Origin: Cyclospora cayetanensis
Taxonomy: Eukaryota > Apicomplexa > Conoidasida > Eucoccidiorida > Eimeriidae
Length of the DNA stretch: 64,000 nucleotides
Direction of reading: 5' to 3'
Assembly: GCF_002999335.1 (NCBI RefSeq)
Contig: NW_020312048.1
Span: 186,001-250,000, forward strand
In this document: positions 1 through 12,000 of the stretch, one piece after another
Position numbering within the stretch: the stretch's first letter is position 1
Layout of the letters: every line of letters starts with the position of its first letter
Made by a program: the position numbers and the translations under genes
The notes under the pieces: model-generated
What the model saw: the letters and a program-made list of their open reading frames with translations, nothing else
Databases searched by the model: none
Told to the model about the DNA's origin: nothing

Positions 1-1090
1 GTAAGCCCCCCTTGAAGGCGCTAAACGCATGCGAAGTGGCTTGGCACAAGCAGGCTCGCAGAGCAAGGGGCAGGGGCCAGGGGGAAAAGAGACGCAGCAC
101 AAAGGGTCGTCAACAAAAGCGGTGCAGGGGAGGGTGAGAAAGAGGAAGAGGAAGCGCGAGATTGGGTGAAGTAGCGCGCTACACACCCTTTGGAGAAGCC
201 ACTCTCTTCTCAGCTCCTGATAGTGGTCGTAGTGCCAGTACTTGAACCGGGTCAAATCCCAGATGCCAATGGGCACAGGGCCTTGCGCTGCAGCGCCGCG
301 TAAGAAGGGCCCTCGTATACAATCAGTGTTTGAGGACAGGGTATGGCGGAGGCGTCATGGATGCAAGACAGGAAGCAGCAGCACCAGTTTAACGCTGCCA
401 AGACTCAAGGCAGCCCTGGCAGTCGCGGCACTAGCATCCGCCAGGGAGGAAAGCAGGGGATGGACGGGGGAGGAACGCAGCCTTACGCGTGTGGAGCCGG
501 ATTCGAGCATCCGTATCGACTTCGTCTGCACTAGACATGCGCCTCTCATGAGGGTCCCTGCTCTGTATGGGGAGGAGCACCTTCGGTTTAAGCTCGGCGG
601 CCTTTGGCGATTGGGGCTGAGATGCCTCCCGTGAAAACGACCGCGACATCTGTGGCGAGGAGAGACTGCTGGGGGGTGTTTTTGAATCGCTCTGTTCTTT
701 GCCACTGCTGAAGGTCCTGGGGGTGTCGTCAGCCTCTGCAGGAGGCCTCTTTGCTGCATCCCCTTGTGTTGCGGATGCCATCGCAGTCTCGGCTGCTTCT
801 TCCAAGGCAACTGATGAGGCTTTCTTTTTCTCGGAGGTTGCTGGTTTGAGCTCGGCAGCAGCTGTTTCGCGTGCTGCCTGTACTTGTGGCTCGTTTGAGG
901 ACATGGCTAGCTGAGGAGAAGGGTCTGCCGCCAACGCGGCTAACGCGGCGGCAGTAGCCGTGGGGGAGCTGCCGCTCGAGGAGCTGCTGCTGAGATTCCC
1001 CTCAAGACTTCCTACAGGAGTTGGCTGTGGCGTGGGCGTCACTGGGGGTTCCTCAGGCCGCTGAGACTTCTTAGGACGGCGGGGGCTCAT
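1..1090 (-). CDS. 5' exons of an unrecognised protein gene (partial, runs off the left edge)
   Basis: An ATG at 1090 opens a 201-codon low-complexity exon rich in Ser, Pro, Ala and Glu. It ends at a clear donor (GTAAG) after base 487, phase 1. A second exon fits at 287-187, preceded by CTGCAG and in matching phase. It reads GPVPIGIWDLTRFKYWHYDH and then QELRREWLLQR, which is aromatic-rich, free of repeats and much more protein-like than the first exon. A GTGTGT donor may follow. A possible third exon starts after TTTAG near base 20 and leaves the window. I do not recognise the family. The disordered N-terminus followed by a conserved-looking Trp/Tyr segment suggests that the domain lies beyond the edge. 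Gene existence is moderately supported; function is unknown. Confidence 0.5.
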
Positions 1091-2970
1091 CCTCTTGGGG
1101 GTTAAGGAATGCGTGAGCGTTGGTGGTGGGGTGGATGTATGGGGATATATGTGGATGTATGTGGATGTGCAGACCTGAGCAGACAGAGCACAAGCAAGAT
1201 GCGATGATGCGGGGGAAGCGCTGTGCAGCTCCGGGAGAGAGTAGCCTGTCTTTGTCTAAAGGGGTGCTCTACCTTCAAAGGCCCTTCTCCCTCGCTCTTT
1301 GAACAAATAAATATGCAGGTTTCAATGCCCAATGCCCTTCTCAGTATGCAGAGCACTGCAATATCAGAGGCCTGCAGAAACACAGGCGGTGGTGACGAGT
1401 CGAAATTTATCAGTAGTGCTGATCGATGGATGCGCCTCATGTAGAGAGTGCGTGCGTGTTAGGGAGCGAGCGAGTGCACCGCAAAGAGGTCTCGCCCCAT
1501 AATTTAAGCCACGGTGGAGGTGCTAAGTCACTAAAAGCAGGAATTTTTCTCAACAAGGGCTCTTTGCTGCCAGGGGGGCTTGTTGCCATCCCGTTGCTTA
1601 TGGCCCACGGAACCCCCTTCGACGACACGACCCCTCCACAAGTGTATGAATCCCTTTCAGCCCGCTGAAACCCGCGGCTCTCCTCTCTTCCAGTATGAGA
1701 AAGACACCGAAAAGGCGTTTTCGGCAGTTTCTGACTGCTGAAAGAACAACAGCATCTCGAGTGCCCTACAGCTGCCGTACTTGCCGTTTAAATGCTGTGG
1801 AGCTTATTACGCCTCTGCGAAGCCGTTAAGAGCCCCAAGCACAACGCGCGATGAAATGCTACATGCATGTTGAGCTGCATGGCGAATTGCCATTAGAGGA
1901 GCCGCGGATAAAGAGGCCTCACGGCGCTGCCGAACCTCTCGGGCGCCTGCTCAGGGGTGATTGGCGTACCTTGGCGTTTTATGCGAACTTTATGGCACGA
2001 ATGAGGGGGAAAATACCAATAAACGGCTCTTTATGCTGCTATTTCTGGTGGATAAAAAGGCAGACCTTACGACAAGCCGCGGCAGTACAAGCAGCTGGCT
2101 CGCTGCTGCTGTAGAACGACACCAGTGGCGGCAGCAGCTGCTCACGGTCTCGAGAGCACGCTAGAGGATTCCGCTGCTCCTTTCGCATGACATCGCGTTT
2201 CTGCTAGCTTGTTGAGAAAAACAACTTACTTTTAGGCTGATCACAGAGAGAAGAAAGGAAATAGGTGCAAGCCAGCAAGGAGATGGCTCGCACACGGTGG
2301 TCGGTCGGCTGGGCACCCACTACCCACCACGCCACAAGAGCCCCGCAAAAGATCCCTCATGCTGTGTCCTCCTCCTTATTTGTTGCGTTATTTTGCATTA
2401 GCAGGGAGTGGAGTACATGGCTGTAGAGCGTAACACGGGATAGGTGACAAGACTAGGCAAGTTCTTCTAGCCACACGACCGCAGATTCGGCCGCAGCCGG
2501 CACATTTTGTGGCATTTTTACAAGCAGAATTACGGCGCTAGAGGCCTATGGCTATGCATTGTGAAACAAGGCAACTCCTAGCCCTCCTGTATGTTGGAGG
2601 CATCTAAGCAATATGGCCTTCGCGCTTTGGTAGGCCTGTGCGAGCACAGCTGAATAAGAGACTCGGCAAGGGGCCGTCTTGCCCGGTACACCCCCAAGAA
2701 AGCGACTTCCACGAATCCCAACGCGTGAGGAAACGCTCACGCGGTTATTACCTCCTGCCTTTCGCATGAGGCGCAGAGCCTCACGAAGGCGGAGCAGTGA
2801 AGAGAGCTAGGTGCACCAGGGGACCCTTTTCTCTGGGACGTTCTCGCACGAGTTTGCGGCACCTCGGGGGTAGAAAAAAGGGCAGCGACACGCAGCGTTA
2901 GGAGCCTGATCGAAAGCGGGCCGGATAGAGAGACTGACACTGTATCAAAGAGGAAAGGGGAATGCTGCCG
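1091..2970. other. Intergenic, no gene supported
   Basis: About 1.9 kb between the start of the left-edge gene and the 3' end of the dehydrogenase gene. All reading frames are short and lack family motifs or consistent splice-linked frames. There are few CAG runs here. It probably holds the promoter of the left-edge gene and the 3' UTR of the dehydrogenase gene. No RNA gene or repeat was recognised. Confidence 0.5.
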
Positions 2971-5394
2971 TTAGTGCGCTGACAGCGAAGAAAAGGGCTG
3001 CAGCAGCACCTCAGGAAGCCCACACCGCGCCTTTCTCCCGAGGGCAGCAGCAAGCCGTGCGGCTGAAGAAGGCCATCGCGTAGCAAACAGGCAGTAGAGT
3101 AGCAAATCCCTCAGACTGCTGCCGCAGTGCCGCAGCAGCAGCCACACGCCGACATCCCAACAGCACCGGACGGTGCTGGGAGGGCTCGCTGCAGAGACGG
3201 CAGCAACGACAGAGGCAGCAACAACTGCTGGAGGAGACGCCAAATGCAGCAAGATATCTGCGGAAACGTCAACAGAACAGAGCATAAAAACGTGCTTCCA
3301 CAGAGGCCCTCCTCCTGCAACGGCCACCAAGGGGGCGGCTCTACATCTGCTGCTCCATGAGCTGCGCACGAAAGACTTACCACACTGCCTGTCAAGCAGC
3401 TGCTGCTGAGAACCTCTCTGAAAAGGCATTTTGCATGCTGAAAAAGGCCGACGCGAAAATAGATCCGTTGCCGCTGCTCCGGGTTCTGCAGCGGCGCGCA
3501 CATCCGCAGCCACCGCCACATTTGGCAGAGCTGCTGGTGCTTCTTCACCAAATCCTGTTGTTGTTGTTGTTGTGACAGAGAGAAAGAGAGAGCGAAAGGG
3601 GAGAAAACCCGACAATACGAAGCAGCAGCAACAGCAGCAGCAGCAACAGCAACAGCAGCAGCACCCTTAGGCCTCACCGCCTCTGCTAGCGGCAGCACAC
3701 ACACCCTCGCTAAACCTGCGTGTGTTTGGATACGTCGCAACAAGCCACGCGTCAGGGCAACTCAGCTACCTGCTCCACGCGTCAGGGCAACTCAGCTACC
3801 TGCTCCACGCGTCAGGGCAACTCAGCTACCTGCTCCACGCGTCACTACGAGAAACGCTCGACTCCTTTGTGCTTGCAGCGCTTGCGAGAAGGGCCCCGCA
3901 TTCCTGCATGTGATTCGCGGCTTACCAACGCTGACGACACGCACGCCAGTGCCTCTTAGCTCAGCACTGAGGCCTCTGCAGGCTGCTGCCACTGCTGCCT
4001 TGGTGGCTGCATATACACTCTGCCCGGGAGGCGCTGCAGCAGCGACTGCGGAGCCAAGAACAACAATGCGGCTTGGAAGGGCAGGCGAAAAACCGAATAA
4101 GGAGGCGGCACAGTCCAGGAGAGCCTCCCAGAGGCCTCCTGAGGATGCGGGTGGCTCCGCAGTGCGGCTTTCCACGACATCCGCTGCTGCTTCACTGGAA
4201 GGCTTCACGCGAGCAGCGTCAGAATCCACAGGAGCGCAGCCAGATGCACGTCCCTGCAGCAGGGGCAGCAAGGCTAGGGAGGCTCGGAGGAATCCGCAGA
4301 AATTTACCTTGAGCTGCGTCAAGGCTTCAGAGAGACACGCTTCACGGTCTAACGCCTGGAGCAACAGCCACGCACGCCCCACCCCACCACGCGGAAAAAT
4401 ACGGGCAGCAGCTGCAGCTGCATGCAGTAAAAAAGTCTCCTGCACAGAGGCTGCTCGCATCCGTGGCAACTGCGACGTTCGAAGCAAAGGCGGACTGGTG
4501 CAAGCCCAGCAAAACTTCGCATCTACACACCACCTCAGAAGCACCAGCAAGCAGGAAAAAGGCCGCGTCAAGCCAAGCAACGACAGCAGCAACGACAAAG
4601 ACAACGACAACAAAAACAGCAGGCATCCTGACTTGCAGAGGAAATGAAGCCCATACACCGGCTCCGCATACGAGAGCATACAGCCTCGAAGCTCCTAAAA
4701 CCTTCCTAACGATGCATTCGATTGCTCGCAGGGCCCCCTCTGTCTCGCTGCTGCTTTGCACATCCCATATGACTACAGCGAATCCGCAGTGGCTGCACCA
4801 ATTCTTGAAGGCGCCTCCCCCGTCGAAGCCGTTTTCTGGTAAGTCTGGGAAGAGCTGTGGACTGCTTGTCTGCTGCTGCTGGTGTGCTCGGGGGCAGTCG
4901 GAGGCGTGATGCAGCCGCGAGGCAGTGCGCGCAGCATCTGCTGCCGAAGCGCAGCAAGCAACAACAGCGAATCCTCGCTGCAGCAGCAAACGGCAAACGA
5001 GGAGACAGATGCCGCCCCCTGCGCCTGACACGGCAACGCATAGCGATCTGCTGTTACCGTTGTGGGCAACACACGTGTTGTAAGCGGCAGCGCTGCAGCA
5101 GCAACGCGCAGCAGTGCATGCCTGTATTACGACAAAGGCGCTCAAGAGCAGCAGGAGGGTGACTGCCAAAGGCCCTCCCAAGGCGCATGCATTACTCGAC
5201 GAGAAGGAAGCCTTGGGCAGAAGCGGCGGCAGTACCAGCACAAGCAAGCTCCAGCAGCAACCGTGCAATGCAAAGCAGCGAAGAAGGAGATCTGCGACGC
5301 TGATGAACGCAGCTCCCCGCTGGTCAGTGCACGCCAGAGCGCTGCTGCCGCTGCTGCTGCTGCTGAGGAGATACAATGGAAAGGAAGCTCGCAT
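2971..5394 (-). CDS. Membrane-anchored short-chain dehydrogenase/reductase (retinol/hydroxybutyrate/11-beta-HSD-like)
   Basis: Four exons in consistent phase: 5394-4633, 4439-3926, 3485-3381 and 3257-2971. From the ATG at 5394 the product is 555 aa. A hydrophobic segment (about residues 73-92) precedes the Rossmann fold. The nucleotide loop is SGAGGGIC (residues 123-130). The usual NNAG is replaced by CGAG. Catalytic Ser384 and the Tyr397-x3-Lys401 motif (YAATK) are present, and the family motif VVSVEPG is restored exactly across the second intron. The C-terminal exon is hydrophobic, as in BDH1/RDH-type enzymes. An insertion of about 55 residues rich in Ala, Ser and Pro sits before the catalytic strand. 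Such enzymes oxidise or reduce alcohols and ketones with NAD(P)(H), usually at the ER or mitochondrial membrane; the substrate here cannot be told. The frame is open upstream to an ATG at 5925, so the start is uncertain. Confidence 0.85.
3626..3662. repeat. CAG/CAA trinucleotide run in dehydrogenase intron
   Basis: An uninterrupted run of CAG with occasional CAA on the + strand, inside the intron between the exons at 3485 and 3926. It shows that CAG expansion in this region is not confined to coding sequence. Confidence 0.9.
3751..3840. repeat. 30-bp tandem repeat, three perfect copies
   Basis: Unit begins GTCAGGGCAACTCAGCTACC and is repeated exactly at 3751, 3781 and 3811, followed by a diverging partial copy. 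It lies in the intron (3486-3925) of the dehydrogenase gene, so it does not alter the protein. Perfect identity suggests recent expansion. Confidence 0.95.
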
Positions 5395-5817
5395 TCCATG
5401 CAGAGCCGCTGCGGCGCTTGCAGCAGCCGTTGCAGCGGCTGCGGAGCACCGCAGCGAAATCCCTCCCTTTGCAGCCGCAGCAAGAGAAGACACAACGGCG
5501 AGAGAGGCCCCTAGCAGAATTCCGAGGAGAAGAACAAAGAGGGCTGCATGCGCTGCAGTGCGGCTGCTCCTGCAGCTTCTTTGGGGACGGTCGTGGTGAA
5601 CAAGCTTCAATTCATATGTGCCGCGCAACAGCCATCGGGAGCCTCCTGCTCCTGCTAGTGCCGCGGCTGCAACCGCCTCAGTTGCAAACGGCCCCTCCCC
5701 GTGCAGCTTGTTTCCCGCCAATAAACAAAGGGAGACACCGCATATACACGAACATGACCATACGAGAGACGCAATGCTAGGCAGCAGGCCAAAGAACCCT
5801 AGTTGCTGATGTAGAGG

Positions 5818-5870
5818 ATCGTGCTGATTGTGTTGATTGTGTTGATTGTGTTGATTGTGTTGATTGTGCT
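5818..5870. repeat. 9-bp tandem repeat (TTGATTGTG) upstream of the dehydrogenase
   Basis: About five to six copies of a 9-bp unit. On the minus strand one frame reads Gln-His-Asn repeats that are open and continuous with the dehydrogenase reading frame; another frame reads Ile-Asn-Thr. If translation starts at the ATG at 5925, the repeat is coding (QHN repeats). If it starts at 5394, it is 5' UTR or promoter sequence. The sequence alone does not decide. Confidence 0.9.
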
Positions 5871-5925
5871 GCGCCCCCTTCGAAGCGGCTGGCACGCCGG
5901 TGGTGCAGTGTTTGAGTTTCCCCAT

Positions 5926-8900
5926 TTCGAGTTTTTTGTATAAGGGGTGTTTGACTCCACTACGCTGCTTGCCTGGCAACTGCAGCACCAGGAGGCAAGG
6001 GGGAGAGAGAGAGTGGTGGCTGCGGGCGCTACAGAAGTGAGCAGGGAATGAATGCCAAGCAGCGAACTCGGAGCTAAAAGCAGCAGCAAAGAAGCCGGCA
6101 GCAGCAGCTGCTGCTGCTGGCGCTGCCAAGGCTCTTGGACGACATCAGGAGTTAAAATATAGCCATGACCGCTTGTCAAGAGAGGGCCTTCCCCATGCAC
6201 ACAGCGACACCTTAGGAGGCTCAACAACCCAGAAGATGCTGGAGAAGAAGCGCCACCACAAGGCAACCTAAGAGAGGGCGTATTTGTGGAATGCCGGGAC
6301 GGGGGGCCCCCATGTGACCCTCCCGGGGGCCCCCCTCGGGTCTGTCGGCACCTCTCCATAGGCTGGCTCCCCAATGCTCCTCCGAAGCTCCCACTGGAGT
6401 GTTCTTTACGAAAACGAGACATAGGGTGAGGAATAGTGGAAGCAACATTTCGAAAAGGCCCTTGTGAAGCAAGCGCAGCGGCACACCCTTGCGCGCGAAG
6501 ATCCAGAATCCGGCGAGGTACCAAACTCTGCCTCTCTCTAGGCCCTGGACAATGCTGCTCTGCATTATTCGTATGCATGCGTTGCGTGTTTCCCCTGGTG
6601 TGGTTGTGGAGAACTCCAAAGGAGGCCAAAAAGAGCTCTTCCCCCCCAAAGATGTCTCACACGCCGCACTCAAGGCGTTATAAATTCACGCTTGCATGCG
6701 CACAGAGGTCTGAATGGTAGCAGCGACTTCAAGTATTCCCGCACCTACCACCCCAACGCTTTCGCAAGGTGGGTCTTTTGCAGGAAAGGGGACAAAGGAG
6801 CACTCCGAAGCCCCTATCCCGCGGAAGGCCGCATGGCACTGTAGGCAGAGGTTGCCGCTCTACAGGCACAAAAGGGTGGCAGCGAAGGATGTAAACAGTG
6901 CTAGGCTCTAAATTGGTCGGGTAAAGCGAAGCCTAGAATGCGCGGTCAACCCACGAGGGGGCTGGCGCCTAAGCGTACCACTCTGCAAGCAAGACATGGA
7001 TAGACACAGCACACATCTATAGCGACCCACGGGAGTGTCTCGGAAGGGCTTCTAGAGCAACATAAGCTTTCTTCTGGACGGAGGGGGTGGGAGGGAGGTG
7101 CTGGGTGGAACGGGGTATTTAGTTGCTGGGCATGCGAAGAGGGAGGAGGGCCCTTTTACAGAGTACGAACAAAACACGGGAATCACCGGTTTCCCCCTAC
7201 GGTGCGATCACTCTTGCGGCCCTCTGTAACCCAACACTTTGTGTATGCCACAAATCAAAAGTGGGCCCTGTCCTCTTGTTTTGCACACAGCAGTTTCATC
7301 TCCAGATTTGCCGCCACTTCGTTAGGCACCTACCTACGTCGCCTTCGGCTGGTACACATGAGTAGCTGCCAAACCTCCGGGAGCTCACCAGCAGGAATGG
7401 CAGCTCTAAACCTGCCTAACCCGCCATCGGGGAGGCCTTCGCCTAAAACGAAGAGGCTGCCTCTGCAACCTCTTAGTGACCCTGCTCATTGTTAGCCTTT
7501 ATTTTGGCTTTTCTTCTCGCGTTCTTTCCTCTCCCATGCACACAGGCCCCTTCGACCGTACCTGGCACCCGCCGCCCCTCTTGCAAAACTCTGATGTATC
7601 GCTCTGTCTCCGTGCTTCTCTAGGGGCCCCGGGTCGCACTGCTTTTTCTCCCTTGACTTAGGTACCTACGTCTGTCTCTTTGGAGTCCGCAAAAAAGGGC
7701 TCCTTCTTCCGTCGTCCCCCCTTCACGGGGGGTGGCGGAGAAGAAGTCCTTTCGTTTTCTGCACTGCAGAATAAAGCACCCTACATACAGCCCGCGCCAT
7801 GCACCCGGAGGTTTTCCGCTTGCTCGCGTGTGCGTCTCCCCTTTCATGATGGGCAGTAAAGGCCCGCCTAAGCAGTTGGTTAGTAGCCCCTAGGGCGCTC
7901 CTCGCATACGGGGGCCCCCTCCAGGGCACAAAAAAATAAGGGGGCTGCTGGGGGCCCCAGAGTGCAGAGAACAGCGGGGAGTGGAGCGTAAGGCGTTATC
8001 CCTTACCCCCTCCCTCCCACTCAAGGACACACGAACAGGGCTACATCGCATAAGTGTTGTTGATGTTGTTGCCGCTGCTGCTGCAGCAGCAAACAGATGC
8101 CATGATGCCACCAGTAAGTTCATTCAGAGGGAGGCCCCTCGGGGCCCCCGCACTCTGCAGAACAAAATAGGATATTAGTTGACAAATCAACCAGTAGTGA
8201 CCGGTCCCCCTATAGCGCTGCTGCGGCAACGGCTGCTGCTGCTGCTGCTGCTGCTGCTGCACGAGACGATCCTTCTAGGCCAAATAACCAGATACGCATA
8301 TGTAAATATATATCGTACGGCCACAAATCGCTGCAGCATCAGCTGCCAACGCTTCTTCTGCCAGGCACCATGTGCTAGAATTTCCTTTTAAGAGGTTTCG
8401 CCTGCTCTTTGACAGCAAACGTGGGACCTGCTGTTATTTTTCCGTGGCGAGAAGCGGCGATATTGTGTCGCGCGGTCTTCTGGGATTTAAACCGGGCGGG
8501 GTTAAGGTTTATTTTGGGGGAAAAGGGGGCGCAAGAGGTCCTATTCTGGAGGGCCCCCAGGCACACCGCGACGGTGCACGGTGAACTTCAAGATGAGTAT
8601 CTTTGTCGAATTACTTTGATGGGGAGAGACACTGCCGCAGCTGCTGTGTTTTAGTCTCTGCTGCTGCTGCTACGGCAACAGCAGCGGACGCTGTGGTGAT
8701 GGCTGGCCGCAGAGGGCGAATGAGGATCAATAAATATGGCAAGCACAGAAGTATGCGGCGCGCGCGGAAAAGGGCCTTGTGGCTGCGCGGCTGCTTGCAC
8801 TTCAGTCAAGGTGGTGGAGGCGGCAGCAGAGCCTGCAGCTCACCGACAAGTCCCTTTGCTGCTGCTGCTGCAGCAAGTGCTTCCAACGATAATCCTGGGC

Positions 8901-9088
8901 GTTCTCCTCCTAGCCGAACTATCACATACAGCGAGAGCGACAAAAAAGACGAAATGGCAGCGATGAGGCCCGACGCCTGCGCCGGCAAGGAGAGCACAGC
9001 ACAACGCAACCAGACTCTTCGGTGCGGGCAGAAATCACCTACAAAGAGACCCTGCTCGACAGTAAGCAAAAAATACATGCACCTACAT
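5926..9088. other. Intergenic region with CTG tracts, no gene supported
   Basis: About 3.1 kb between the dehydrogenase 5' end and the karyopherin stop. It contains CTG/GCT trinucleotide runs (8073-8092, 8227-8262, 8651-8690) and short GC-rich palindrome-like patches (for example near 6300 and 7700-7730). Reading frames here are short or made of the trinucleotide runs, with no domain motif. I see no tRNA or other RNA gene. Confidence 0.45.
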
Positions 9089-12000
9089 CTACAAGGCGTT
9101 GGCAAGCAAGGAAGCAGTTGCGAACTTGACTTGTGCCTTGCTTCCGCTGCCACGACGGATGCATGCACAACGAGTAGAGCGCGCACGGGCAGCAGGCTTG
9201 CAAGCGAAATGCGGCAGGGAGCGCACCTGTTGGCTCTGGCCAGTGGTTAGCGCGGTGAGATCACGTGCCGCAGCAACAAGAGCCCGTAAGGTGAAGGATG
9301 CCTCATTGAGCTGCAGCACGAGCAGCCGGAGGAGGCCACGGGAGGCAGCCAGAGAAGCTGCAGCGGCAGCACTCGCTGCATATGACGAGAATCCGGAGGC
9401 GGGTTCTGCCTCGGTGACCGAACCGAGCAGCCGCTGTTGGTATTGCTGCTGCATCCGCCGAGCTGCGCGCTGTCGCACACTGTAGAATCCCAAGCGCTTG
9501 AGTATCGTGCAGGCGTACGGCGGAGGGTGCTGCTGCTGCTGTTGCTGAGGACGTCGGCTGCAGCCGGAGGCACGCGCGTGCAGCTGTTTCTGACTGCTGC
9601 AGCTGCTGCACTGCGACGCTAGATCGTCTGCGTGTGGAGGCGCTGTTGCTGTCACGGCGGAGGCGGCTGCTGCTGCCGTTCCGTCCAAAACGGGCTGCAA
9701 GCAGGCTGCAAGGAAGGCCTCTACGGACTGGAGCACAAAAGTGCACGCCACGGTAACAAGCTGTTTCTGTGGAAGCGTCGCTGCTCCTGCACCAGCTCCA
9801 CCCGCAGCTATAAGGCGGCGCAAATCCTCCGTAAGGCCCTGCAACACTTGCATATGTCTCCCCACGAAGCGGCCTGCAATGGTGTAAGGGTCTTCCTGTT
9901 GCTGCTCCTGTTGCTGGAGTTGCTGTTGTTGCTGCTGCTGGTGCTGTTGCTGCTGGTGCTGCTGGTGCTGCTGTTGCAGCACAAGCTGCTGCATTTGGCG
10001 GGCCACATGAAGGCGGCACGCCACGGCTACAAGTCTTCCCGCAACAGCAACAACACAGTGCCTGCTTTGCATGCAGAGCTGTCTCTCTGCCGCAACCCAT
10101 CTGCTGAGCAGTTCCCCAGCGTTGGCATTAGCGCTGCTGCCGCTGCTGCTGCTGCCTCCGCCAACGGGTGCAGTGCTGCTGCTTGGAATTAGAGCCAGCG
10201 CCTCGACGAGGTGCGTCGCAAGATCGCAGAAGCCTTGTGTCGAGACGGGGGAGTCGGGAGGCTGACCCCAGCAGCACACTCCAGGAGCGTCCGACGCAGA
10301 GCACAGCTTCAGCAGGGATACGCAAGCCAAATGGTCTTCCTTCGAGGAAAGCGAGAAGCCGCCAAGGCACTGTGGCAAGAGGACTGCCTGTTGCAGCAGG
10401 AGCAGCACAGAAGGCAGAAAGCTCGGCTGCTGCTGCACCCACCAATCCAGCGCGCCGACAAGCTGCAGAGTTGTACCTAACAGAACACGATGAGATCCTA
10501 ATACCCATGGAAGCGCCGGTGAGGCCGCTACGATCGAAGCTGAGGCTTGCGTCAGTCCGCCCCGCGCTCCCACATGCTGCATAAGACGATTGAGGGGGAG
10601 ATGCCCATTCGGCGGGCACAAGCCGGAAGGCGACAACAGGCCCAGCAGCAGCTGCTGCAGCGCGTCGTTACACCGCCAATCGGCCGCATGCACTACGGCA
10701 GAAATGGCGTGAAGGATCGACTCAAATGCAACCCAGTGAGACTGCTGCTGCTGCTGCTGCTGTCCAGCCGAACCTTCTGCCGCCGTCACAGCTTCCTGCC
10801 GCAGCAGCGACAGGGCGGTGCTGATCAAATCGGGGAGCAGGCCTCCGTGAAGTGTATATACAGCTTGGCCGTCGGGCGCAAACAGATTCCTGCGGAGGCG
10901 CCGCACGCACACCTAGCAGCACATCAGACGTCATGCAAGGGCATGCGATCGGAGCCTCAGGAATCCCACACGTCTCACGAATCGAAACACACAGAGGATC
11001 AGTGCCGTGCTCCTGGATCCTGTGAAACACATTTTGATACCGCAACCAGAACGTGCCCTTCTCGGCCCGTCTTCACACGTGCCGGGATGCCATGGCGCTC
11101 TCTTCCCCCCCTTCCCCTTCCTGCCCTAGAACCCCCTCCCAGCCACCACCCCCTCCCAGCCACCACCCCCTTCATAAAAGAACACGACAAGACCCCCTCC
11201 ACACGCTTTGGCGAGATGAGAAAAAGAACGAAAAACGTCCTCCTGGGAAGAAAAGGAGGAGCAGAAGAAGAAGAAAGAAGCACAAAGATGCCCTTTAAGA
11301 TATCCCAAGGCACCCCCGGTGCACGTGGAAGCGCGGCGAGAGGGAGCATGCAGCCATATTTTTAAAAAAACGACAACATTTATTAAGCAGCATTTTTTGT
11401 AGGTGCGTATTGCGCTTACCGCAGGGCGGCACGGACATCTGATCTTAGCGCCAGGAAGGAATCGGCATCTGGCTCGGTAGTAGCACTGTTGATCTGCGTG
11501 CTGTTTTGGTGGTGGTAATTTTGCTCAGCAGAAAAGGCTGATGCTTCTACAAGGCGGAACGTGATTTGCCGAAGCCAGCTGCCTGCACTCCGCTCAAGGG
11601 CAGCAGCAATAGCTGCGCATTCAACCTGCTGATGTTGCTGAGATCCAGAGCACCCGCCGGCTGCTGCCACTGCCGCGACATCCGTCGGTGCGATACTCAG
11701 TCGAAGTCGCAGCGAGCGTTGCAGCAAACAAAGCGCAGCAGCCATGCGTTCAGCAGCCTCGACTGCAGGCCAGTACCGTTCTCTGCTTCCCCAGGCAGTA
11801 CAGCAGAGCCACTGCTGGAGCTGCCAGGCTCCCCAACGCAGCGAGGCACAAATTCCTTCCTGCTGTGTACTGCCAAGGACGGCCAGCGCCGTGAGCTGCT
11901 GCTCCCTCTGAAGCAGACGCTGGGAAAGGCGCATGTGGTGGTGCTGGCGCGTTGCCGTACCGGGAGTGCGCTGCTGGTGGGGGAGGCGGTGGCCACTGTT

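Noticed and set aside
3920..3931. Very short (about 20 bp) intron at the end of dehydrogenase exon B
   Set aside because: An acceptor lies right after the donor, but using it loses the PG motif; the acceptor at 3486 restores VVSVEPG in the correct phase.
3910..4647. 245-codon open frame on + strand
   Set aside because: Overlaps dehydrogenase exon B and its intron on the opposite strand; only the minus frame carries the YxxxK and PG motifs.
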